Origin: an uncultured Clostridia bacterium
Lineage (GTDB): Bacteria > Bacillota > Clostridia > TANB77 > CAG-508
Direction: 5' to 3'
DNA: 64,000 bases
Assembly: GCA_947632605.1 (NCBI GenBank)
Contig: CANRPX010000001.1
Coordinates: 52,535-116,534 of the forward strand
Every line of letters starts with the position of its first letter. Positions within the stretch are counted from its first letter, which is position 1. Shown piece after piece: positions 57,601 to 64,000 of this stretch. Below the pieces are notes generated by a model, which ran no database searches, was not told where the DNA came from, and saw only the letters and a program-made list of their open reading frames with translations. A program made the position numbers and the translations under genes.

Positions 57601-59702
57601 GAAGGCAATATCAAAATGAGTTTAAAGATCAAAAAATAAATGTATTAAGTTGTTCTACCACTTTTGAAATGGGTATTGATATAGGAAAATTAGAAAATGT
57701 TTTTTTAAGAAATGTACCACCTACACCTGCAAATTATGTGCAAAGAGCTGGTCGTGCTGGCAGAAGCAAAGATTCTTCAGCGTTTGTTCTAACATTTTGT
57801 GGAGCTTCATCACATGATTTTACATATTTTAATGATCCTTCAAAAATGATTTCTGGAATTATAACTCCACCTAATTTTAAAGTTACAAATGAAAAAATTA
57901 TTATTAGACATATTACGGCATCTGCTTTTGGATTTTTCTTTAGATTATATCCTGAATATTTTGAAAATGTAGAAGCTTTAATTTGTAATAATGGAATAAA
58001 AAAATTTCAGGAATATTTGGAAAGTAAGCCGGATGAACTTAAAGATTATATCGACAATAATGTTTTAGATAATAATTCTAGAATGATATATGGAAATTTT
58101 AAATGGTTAAATAATTTGATTGATGAAAATGGTATTTTAAATAATTATTACAACTATAGAAAACAAAGATTAGATGAACTAGAAGATGCAATGAAAAAAG
58201 CAAGTAATAATTCTAATTTTTATAATGCAAAATATTATCAAGATGAAATAAATAAAGAAAAAAATGAAAATGTTATAGAAAGCTTATCTGAATTTTGTGT
58301 TATTCCTAAATATGGTTTTCCAGTAGATGTCGTTGATTTGAAAGTCTATGAGAAAAACGGTAGGCTAAATTCAAATTATAATTTATCAAGAGATTTATCT
58401 ATAGCTATTTCTGAATATGCACCGGATTCTGAAATAATTGTTGATGATAAAAAATATACTTCAAGATATATATTAAAACCTAGAAATGTTTCTGACTTAA
58501 CAAAATATTGGTATTTTATTTGTAGCAATTGTGAAAGATTAAATAAAGACATAATTAAAGAGCATTTATCCAAATGTAAGTATTGTGGTGATGAATTTAA
58601 CACCGCTAATATTCTTAATTATTATGTCGATCCAATATATGGTTTTGCTACAGATATTAAAAATAAAGAATCAACTACCAAAAAACCTAAAAAGACATAT
58701 TCTGGTGAATTTAAATATATTGGAGAAGGTATTAGTAACAATGATAGATTTTCATTTAATGATTTTGTTTTTATTGAATCATCAAAAGATGATAAGTTAT
58801 TAATTATGAATACGAATCCATTTTACAGATGTAAATTATGTGGATATACAAAACTAATAAAAAATAAAACTGGTATGTATGAAAAAGAAAAACATAAGAA
58901 TCATATGCAATATGATTGCGAAAATGATATTTTAGAAAAGACATCATTAGGTCATGAATTTAAAACTGATGTTGTGAAAATAATAATAATGAATTTAACA
59001 GAAAAAAAACATGCATTATCAGCATTATATGCTATTTTAGAAGGCATTAGTAATGCATTTGATATAGAAAGAAGAGATATAAATGGTATTACATATAAAA
59101 ATGAAGATGGCATTTATGAAATAATTATATTTGATAACGTTCCAGGAGGAGCAGGACATGTTAAAAGAATTTTGGAAAGAGAAAATTTAAAACTTGCTTT
59201 TTATAGTGCTTATAATAAAGTAAATAGTAATTGTTGTGATGAAGAAACTTCATGTTATAATTGTTTAAGAAATTATAGTAATCAAAGAATTCATAATGAA
59301 TTAAAACGTCGATATGCAAAAGAAGTACTAAAGGATGTAATTAATAGTTTTAATATTGAAGATATGAATAAAAAACAAGTAGAATTAAATATTTTAGTTA
59401 ATGATTCATATTTTTTAGATGAGTATAATGTATGGGAAGAAATACAGTATTTTATAGAAGGTATAAAGATTGATGAATTTATAAGTAGAGAAATTAGAAT
59501 ACCAGATTATGCAACTAGTGTAATAAAAACGGAAAATGATACTATTTCTGCATTAGCAATATGGCAAAATGAAAAAATAGTTTTATTTGATAATGGTATT
59601 TCAGATGATAAATTAAATCAATACAATTCTTATGGTTGGACATGCTATAGGATTAATGATATAAATTATGATAATATAAAAAAGATAATGATCGGAGCAT
59701 AA
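54627..59702 (+). CDS. Giant DEAD/DEAH-box helicase with DUF1998-like C-terminus (DruE/DrmA/MrfA-like)
   Basis: AVITTGTGSGKTESFLYP, VVLDEAHTYTG, LLTSATLGD, STTFEMGIDIGKLENVFLRNVPPTPANYVQRAGRAGR, several Cys4 pairs, FDNVPGGAGHVKRI...CCDEETSCYNCLRNY. Confidence 0.92.
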   Translation: MKKMNPIEQSSYIENKFREYIQSTFQIEDEIYEREFKEELKKAEICKGPFISTTLPFKRGHSIRELIEQGLINKNFLKLSDIDFDRKLYLHQEKTLELIEKGHNAVITTGTGSGKTESFLYPILNHILKEIDNGKGGSGIVSLFLYPMNALVNDQIDRVRNILKEYPEITFGFFTGETEEKDVPNLRERLSEKYGIKVPQNEIVSREEIRKNTPNLLFTNYSMLEHLLIRPTDFNIFNESNIKRWQFVVLDEAHTYTGALGIELALLLRRVKGIAKRNPQFLLTSATLGDENKDIDKIINFAESLTTSKFEKEDIVFSKREKFFADCSYRINPEEYSKIVDSIKKNDLKTVVKNINCNIDINQQDDEILFDLLINDKNVLELFNILNSGSIKTFKDVYFKFCNIINITEQQLVDFIFIISKANKKGATLFDSKYHTFIRTLDGAFISIGQNKKMKLTNCKTIDDMVAFEIGLCKYCNEIYIIGKKYQDKNGLWHLHQNSDVDIDENYGDIEENTKVDYFLLKNNAKVNDKYITEVEEEVVCSKCGVIYNSADLNARSCKCGEQYKVELLRVKNDKEVKNNLTTCPCCTRSSRNSIGIVSGFHLSKDSATALLSQILYETLDYKENKNSNFKIVTDFWNSNNDQTKIKKDDKKVKQFIAFSDSRQQASFFATFYNYTHKRFLRKRIMWEELKNNEHESISFTNLLNRVKNNIYDNKLFGVKDDIEDAEKEAWITLMSELLNIDGNYTAEGLGIFYFKLNQEDIKRRIKEYGLSEALNQFLNKYDLKENEFFNMLQIICQIFRNTASLNYNESNLDMSIRKEEFGFRRFDNFVVEKRADLKDDSDENQKKGENRTSFLPVKENIVTRNSNYVEKVLKCSKEKRNEFLSDTFKLCKTVLFKEIEGNYEKLYQIEAKRFEIDSYIKNKFYFCPKCKKITPYNVRNVCPTKKCDGKLEKCNLEELFKNNYYRKEYMNKTIENIVVKEHTAQIDRDKGRQYQNEFKDQKINVLSCSTTFEMGIDIGKLENVFLRNVPPTPANYVQRAGRAGRSKDSSAFVLTFCGASSHDFTYFNDPSKMISGIITPPNFKVTNEKIIIRHITASAFGFFFRLYPEYFENVEALICNNGIKKFQEYLESKPDELKDYIDNNVLDNNSRMIYGNFKWLNNLIDENGILNNYYNYRKQRLDELEDAMKKASNNSNFYNAKYYQDEINKEKNENVIESLSEFCVIPKYGFPVDVVDLKVYEKNGRLNSNYNLSRDLSIAISEYAPDSEIIVDDKKYTSRYILKPRNVSDLTKYWYFICSNCERLNKDIIKEHLSKCKYCGDEFNTANILNYYVDPIYGFATDIKNKESTTKKPKKTYSGEFKYIGEGISNNDRFSFNDFVFIESSKDDKLLIMNTNPFYRCKLCGYTKLIKNKTGMYEKEKHKNHMQYDCENDILEKTSLGHEFKTDVVKIIIMNLTEKKHALSALYAILEGISNAFDIERRDINGITYKNEDGIYEIIIFDNVPGGAGHVKRILERENLKLAFYSAYNKVNSNCCDEETSCYNCLRNYSNQRIHNELKRRYAKEVLKDVINSFNIEDMNKKQVELNILVNDSYFLDEYNVWEEIQYFIEGIKIDEFISREIRIPDYATSVIKTENDTISALAIWQNEKIVLFDNGISDDKLNQYNSYGWTCYRINDINYDNIKKIMIGA

Positions 59703-61394
59703 ATGGCTAGAATAATTCCAGAAAAAGTTTATTATTTTAATAAAAGCTATGGAGAAAAATTAGTATATGAATCTCTTAAAAGTTTATCTGATGATTATAC
59801 AATTTTTTATTCTGTACTATGGCAACAAAAAGAAAGAAGAAATGAAAATATAGTATGGGGAGAATCTGATTTTACAGTTTTTCATCCTAAAAAAGGTATA
59901 TTAGTTATTGAAGTAAAATCTGGTGGAATTTCATATAAAGATGGAAAGTGGTGGCAAACTAGATTAGATAATAATGAAATAAAAAGCATGAAAGATCCAT
60001 TAATTCAAGCTAATAAAAGTAAATATAGATTTATTAGTGTAATAAATGAAGTGCTTGAGATAAATCAGTTTTGTAATATTGAATCTGTTGTGTGGTTTCC
60101 ATCAATTGTAGATAATATTAAAAACATTAAATTGCCTTTATCATATAACAAAGACATAATTTTTACTCAAGAGGATTTAAAAAATCCGGAAAATGCGATA
60201 AATAAAGCATATCAATATTATAATGCAGAAAAGAAAACAAGGCTAGATAGTAAAGCAGTGCAAAAAATAATATCTGTATTAGCACCAGAATTTGATTTAA
60301 TTAAGAAGATTGATACAGAAAAGCAAGAAAAAAACTATGCATTTTTGAGATTAACTAGAGAACAGAGTACATTATTAGATTATTTAATTGAACAAAAGAA
60401 AGTTTGTATTCAAGGGTCGGCTGGAACAGGAAAAACTTTGATAGCAATTGAAGAAGCTAAAAGACTGGCACTAGATGGAAGAAAAGTATTATTTTTATGT
60501 TTTAATCATTTTTTATATAAATATTTAAAAAGTAATTTTGAAAATAATAATATAGATTTTTATAATTTACATACACTACTGTTTAAATACTCAGGTAGAT
60601 ATGATATAAAAAATGAAGAAATTGTAACTTTGTTAAAAAAATATGAAAATAAATTTGATTATAATGATGTAATTATAGATGAAGCCCAAGATTTTAATGA
60701 TGATGTTATAGAATTTTATTCAAGAAAAACGGAAAAATGTAATGGAAAATTTTTTATATTTTATGATAGAAAACAATTATTATTTCAAAAGGAAAAATCA
60801 AACTGGATTGAAAACGCAGAATGTAAATTAGTATTATCTAAAAATTGCAGAAATACCCAACAAATAGCAATCACGTCCAATAGTATTATTGATGCAAATA
60901 CATATTTAAATGATAATGCTATTCAAGGAGAAATGCCTACATTAAATTTTGTTAATAACAGAGAAGAAGCAATTAATAAAATTAAAGAGTTAATAGATAA
61001 ATATAAATCAGAAGGTTTTGAAAATAAAGACATAATAATTTTGACACTTGAAACAGAAGATAGATCTATTTTAAATGCTTATACTTATATAAATAATAAT
61101 AAAATTGTATCTGAAATAGATGGAGAAAATATATTATTTACTACATCAAAAAAATTTAAAGGATTAGAATCAGATGCTGTTATTATTATAGATATTAAAC
61201 GAGATGATTTTATAGATGAAGAAAAACGCCGAAACTTATATGTAGCATCTTCTAGAGCTAGACAAAAATTAGGATTGGTTTTTGAAAGTAATGATGAGGA
61301 TATAGATTTTTTAGCAAAAGAAATCAAAGAAATTAATAATTCAAATGGTATAGCGAAAATTGCAATGAAGTTAAAAGTTAAACCTATAAAATAA
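59703..61394 (+). CDS. NERD-domain nuclease fused to SF1 (UvrD/DUF2075-like) helicase
   Basis: GESDFTVFHPKKGILVIEVKSGG (NERD), CIQGSAGTGKTLIAIEEAKRL (Walker A), VIIDEAQDF, SKKFKGLESDAVIIID, LYVASSRARQKL. Confidence 0.92.
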   Translation: MARIIPEKVYYFNKSYGEKLVYESLKSLSDDYTIFYSVLWQQKERRNENIVWGESDFTVFHPKKGILVIEVKSGGISYKDGKWWQTRLDNNEIKSMKDPLIQANKSKYRFISVINEVLEINQFCNIESVVWFPSIVDNIKNIKLPLSYNKDIIFTQEDLKNPENAINKAYQYYNAEKKTRLDSKAVQKIISVLAPEFDLIKKIDTEKQEKNYAFLRLTREQSTLLDYLIEQKKVCIQGSAGTGKTLIAIEEAKRLALDGRKVLFLCFNHFLYKYLKSNFENNNIDFYNLHTLLFKYSGRYDIKNEEIVTLLKKYENKFDYNDVIIDEAQDFNDDVIEFYSRKTEKCNGKFFIFYDRKQLLFQKEKSNWIENAECKLVLSKNCRNTQQIAITSNSIIDANTYLNDNAIQGEMPTLNFVNNREEAINKIKELIDKYKSEGFENKDIIILTLETEDRSILNAYTYINNNKIVSEIDGENILFTTSKKFKGLESDAVIIIDIKRDDFIDEEKRRNLYVASSRARQKLGLVFESNDEDIDFLAKEIKEINNSNGIAKIAMKLKVKPIK

Positions 61395-61431
61395 TTTTTA
61401 TAAATTACAATTTTTGAAAGGTTGAAAATAT

Positions 61432-62199
61432 ATGGATTTAGCATTAAATTATAGTTTAATAGAAAATTATAAAAATAATTCTCAAAAAGCTAGAATTTTA
61501 ACAGAAGATTGGGTAAAAAGAAATGCTTTTTGTCCGATCTGCGGTAAAGCAAATATAAATAAATTTGAAAATAATAAACCAGTATCAGATTTTTATTGTG
61601 AAAGATGTAAAGAAATTTTTGAATTAAAAAGTAAAAATGGAAACTTTAGTAATATTATTAACGATGGTGCTTATTCAACTATGATTGAAAGAATTACAAG
61701 TAACACGAATCCAGATTTCTTTTTTCTTACTTATAATATAAAAAAATATATTGTAGAGAATTTTCTAATAATACCTAAATATTTTTTTACCCCAAACATT
61801 ATATTAAAAAGAAAACCATTAGCTCCAACAGCTAAAAGAGCAGGTTGGATTGGGTGCAATATTAATTTAAGTTCAATTCCAAATGATGGAAAAATATTTA
61901 TTATAAAACAATGTAGAGAAATTCCAAAAAAAGATGTTATAAGCAAAATGCAAAAGAATATCTTTTTGAAAAATTCAGAAGTAAGTTTAAGAGGATGGAT
62001 TTTAGACATAATGAGATGTATTGATGAAATTAAAAAAGAAGAATTTACTTTATTAGATATATATAAATTTGAAGAATATTTACATATATTACATCCAAAC
62101 AACAATAATATTCAAGCTAAAATAAGGCAACAACTACAAATTTTAAGAGATAATAATTATATTGAATTTTTAGGAAAGGGAAAATATAGAAAGGTTTAA
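61432..62199 (+). CDS. DpnI-like methyl-directed restriction endonuclease (Gm6ATC-specific, predicted)
   Basis: NSQKARILTEDWVKRNAFCPICG, NNKPVSDFYCERCKEIFELKSKNGNFSNIINDGAYSTM, NPDFFFLTYN, RKPLAPTAKRAGWIGCNI, KIRQQLQILRDNNYIEFLGKGKYRKV; recalled as closely similar to pneumococcal DpnI along its length. Confidence 0.95.
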   Translation: MDLALNYSLIENYKNNSQKARILTEDWVKRNAFCPICGKANINKFENNKPVSDFYCERCKEIFELKSKNGNFSNIINDGAYSTMIERITSNTNPDFFFLTYNIKKYIVENFLIIPKYFFTPNIILKRKPLAPTAKRAGWIGCNINLSSIPNDGKIFIIKQCREIPKKDVISKMQKNIFLKNSEVSLRGWILDIMRCIDEIKKEEFTLLDIYKFEEYLHILHPNNNNIQAKIRQQLQILRDNNYIEFLGKGKYRKV

Positions 62200-62204
62200 A
62201 AATC

Positions 62205-62444
62205 ATGAATAAATATATTTTTTTGACAGACGAGGGGTATACATATTTGCCTAATTCAGTAAGTACAGAACCTGATTGTGAGAATTCACAAGTATTAGGA
62301 ATAGTTGAAGCTGATTCAGAAGATAATGCTTATAAAAAATTATTAAAAGAAAATGTTTATTTATTAAATAAGCAATTTAGTCAAATTTATTGCTACAAAA
62401 TTGAAAAAAATTTTGAAAAGAAGTATTTTTATATAGAAGACTGA
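62205..62444 (+). CDS. 79-aa hypothetical protein co-transcribed with dpnI-like gene
   Basis: 6-nt gap from the upstream gene; YIFLTDEGYTYLPNSVSTEPDCENSQVLGIVEADSEDNAYKKLL. Confidence 0.7.
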   Translation: MNKYIFLTDEGYTYLPNSVSTEPDCENSQVLGIVEADSEDNAYKKLLKENVYLLNKQFSQIYCYKIEKNFEKKYFYIED

Positions 62445-62508
62445 ATGTATGAAAATTTAAAATTATACAAATTGATAAATAAGCATATAATATTATAATG
62501 TTAAATTA

Positions 62509-62537
62509 TTGACATTTTTGAAATTTTACTTTATAAT
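62509..62537 (+). promoter_or_regulatory. Consensus promoter of type III TA locus
   Basis: TTGACA (62509-62514) - 17 nt - TATAAT (62532-62537). Confidence 0.88.
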
Positions 62538-62551
62538 TAATTTAACAATGA

Positions 62552-62658
62552 AAATATGTGTCGCTCTTGGGTGGTGCGACTAATAAATTATCCCAATCGA
62601 TAAATATGTGTCGCTATTGGGTGGTGCGACTAAACAAAATATCCCAAATGAAAATATG
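62552..62658 (+). ncRNA. cptI: Type III antitoxin RNA (CptI-like), two 50-nt repeats plus 7-nt partial
   Basis: Repeats start at 62552, 62602, 62652 (period 50); each has GTCGC/GCGAC stem and TTGGG/CCCAA pseudoknot pairing. Confidence 0.88.
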
Positions 62659-62694
62659 GCCTTCCTTTGAAATACAAGGAGGGCTTTGCATTTT
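62659..62694 (+). terminator. Terminator between antitoxin RNA and toxin ORF
   Basis: GCCTTCCTT TGAAATAC AAGGAGGGC TTTGCATTTT. Confidence 0.82.
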
Positions 62695-62708
62695 AATAGG
62701 AGAAATAT

Positions 62709-63188
62709 ATGGAAATAAAAGAAGGATATGTATATCATATAAAAGATGAATATTTTGAAGTAGTAAAAGATGAAACATTAATGAAAAATCATGAAAATGG
62801 TAAAGCGAGACCAACATATTTTTGTATAAAAGATAAAACATCAGATATTCTTTGGTTTATTCCTATGAGTAGTAAAGTGGAAAAATATAAAAAATTAAGA
62901 GATAAAAAGATTACTAAATATGGAAATTGTGATTCTATTTTAATTAAAGAATTTTTAGGACAAGAGTCTGTATTTCTTTTACAAAATATGTTTCCAACTA
63001 TCGAAAAATATGTTGATCATGTACATATAGTTAATGGAGTAGAAGCTAAAGTTATTAGTAGGATTGAAAAAGAATTAGAAATAAGTTTTAATAAACTAAT
63101 GATTTTGATAAAACAAGGAAAAAAAGTTGTGTTTACGGATATAGATAAAGATTTAAAGATAATGAAAGATGAATTAGAAAGAAAATAA
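62709..63188 (+). CDS. cptN: Type III toxin-antitoxin system endoribonuclease toxin, CptN/ToxN/AbiQ superfamily
   Basis: GYVYHIKDEYFEVVKDETLMKN...RPTYFCIKDKTSDILWFIPMSSKVEKYKKL; preceded by the RNA repeat array and a terminator. Confidence 0.88.
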   Translation: MEIKEGYVYHIKDEYFEVVKDETLMKNHENGKARPTYFCIKDKTSDILWFIPMSSKVEKYKKLRDKKITKYGNCDSILIKEFLGQESVFLLQNMFPTIEKYVDHVHIVNGVEAKVISRIEKELEISFNKLMILIKQGKKVVFTDIDKDLKIMKDELERK

Positions 63189-63215
63189 ATATATTTTATT
63201 GATAAAGGAGAGATT

Positions 63216-63569
63216 ATGGAATTTGAGAATTTAAAAAATTTTTTTCAAAAAGAATATGGAAAAGAAATTACTGACCAAGAATTTTTAGAAAAATTAAAAA
63301 TAATAATAGATGACATTGATTTGCTAGTAGATATGGCAGAAGTAATAAGAAAACAAATTAAAAGTATTTTAATGAGAGTTGAATATTCGATAGAAAATCA
63401 TAAAAATTGTAGAATAACTATAGAAGAAAGAAAAATAGTAATAAGCGCACTTAAAAAATTAAGTAAGATAGTAGTTGATAACAAAGATGCAAAAAGATTT
63501 ATAGAAGTTTTGGCTGAATATTTTTTAGAATGTTTGAATTTGATTCAAAAAAATAATAAAAATTTATAA
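63216..63569 (+). CDS. 117-aa helical hypothetical protein at the right end of the IME
   Basis: ORF with AAGGAGAG RBS; no motif. Confidence 0.65.
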   Translation: MEFENLKNFFQKEYGKEITDQEFLEKLKIIIDDIDLLVDMAEVIRKQIKSILMRVEYSIENHKNCRITIEERKIVISALKKLSKIVVDNKDAKRFIEVLAEYFLECLNLIQKNNKNL

Positions 63570-63572
63570 ATT

Positions 63573-63593
63573 TTGTCAACATCTTTGTCAACA
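63573..63593. repeat. Arm-type repeats TTGTCAACA x2 near attR
   Basis: TTGTCAACA at 63573 and 63585; the same 12-bp spacing as the pair at 48478/48490. Confidence 0.85.
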
Positions 63594-63627
63594 AATAAAA
63601 AAATGCAACAATAAAACTATATAAATA

Positions 63628-63666
63628 GCGGGTAATGAGAAAACTTGCTTCTGGTTACCCGCTCCA
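63628..63666 (+). repeat. attR region with acceptor-stem-like inverted repeat
   Basis: GCGGGTA-21 nt-TACCCGC-TCCA; contains direct repeat TACCCGCTCCA. Confidence 0.82.
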
Positions 63667-63990
63667 AGTGAAAAGAGAAACTTTTTGTTTTTCTTTTTTT
63701 ATTTTTATAGATTGATAGTAATTATCTTTTATGATATATAATTGTTAAATGGATCTCAACTAATCGTTGTTTTATTCACTAATAGATCAATTCTTAAGAA
63801 CTGTAAAAGCATATATATTAAGACACAAAAAAGAAACTGATAAAAAGAAAAAATAGTAAAAAATGAGAATGCATTGAAAAAATATATTTTTAGTATGATT
63901 TATAATGAAAATATTTCTAAGATTGCTAATTATATTAATTAATGTTAAATTAATAATATAATAAAAATTTGATTTAGGAGTGATTAATAT

Positions 63991-64000
63991 ATGAGTAAAA
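63991..64000 (+). CDS. Start of a gene cut by the window end
   Basis: TTAGGAGTGATTAATAT-ATGAGTAAAA. Confidence 0.4.

Larger units (their letters stand above)
48366..63666. mobile_element. Putative integrative mobilizable element inserted in tRNA-Gly 3' end
   Basis: TACCCGCTCCA at 48355-48365 and 63656-63666; integrase next to the tRNA, MobV relaxase, TTGTCAACA repeats near both ends, accessory cargo. Confidence 0.88.

Noticed and set aside
51907-61394. Calling the operon DISARM
   Set aside because: No methyltransferase, no PLD-domain DrmC and no separate DrmB seen; only the helicase/DUF1998 theme is shared
62552-62658. Tandem repeats as a possible mini-CRISPR array
   Set aside because: Contiguous 50-nt units without unique spacers, no cas genes; fits a type III antitoxin RNA much better
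63628-63666. A functional tRNA gene at attR
   Set aside because: Only acceptor-like strands are present; D, anticodon and T arms are missing

Overview
AT-rich Firmicutes (Clostridia-like) chromosome segment. Positions 1 to about 48,365 are mostly housekeeping genes: leuS (partial), cysteine desulfurase, SPFH/NfeD pair, mltG, T-box-aspS, lysS, M50 protease, tsaD, lepA, rlmB, pyrG, groES-groEL behind a CIRCE-like operator, mutL, miaA, sepF, divIVA, rsmD, ftsK/spoIIIE, MBL hydrolase, GH15, radA, cyclophilin, ylxM-ffh-rpsP-khpA-rimM-trmD-rplS and three tRNA-Gly(TCC). Two conserved-looking reading frames carry single lesions: an in-frame TAA at 9905-9907, and a 1-nt insertion in the Walker A region of radA at about 39986. 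From about 48,366 to 63,666 there is a 15.3-kb putative integrative mobilizable element (IME) in the 3' end of a tRNA-Gly gene. Its ends are supported by a direct repeat TACCCGCTCCA and by paired TTGTCAACA arm-type repeats next to both ends. It encodes a tyrosine integrase, a small HTH/Xis-like protein and a MobV relaxase, and has a hairpin-rich putative oriT region and iteron-like repeats. Its cargo is a compact operon: a 905-aa unknown protein, a 1691-aa DEAD helicase with a DUF1998-like C-terminus, a NERD nuclease-SF1 helicase, a DpnI homologue and a 79-aa protein. Next comes a type III toxin-antitoxin locus of the CptIN type (two 50-nt pseudoknot-forming repeats, terminator, toxin gene). 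The cargo operon is the best candidate for a new or hybrid defence system (Druantia-III-like core plus NERD helicase plus DpnI). All family calls come from reading motifs by eye; no database search was run.
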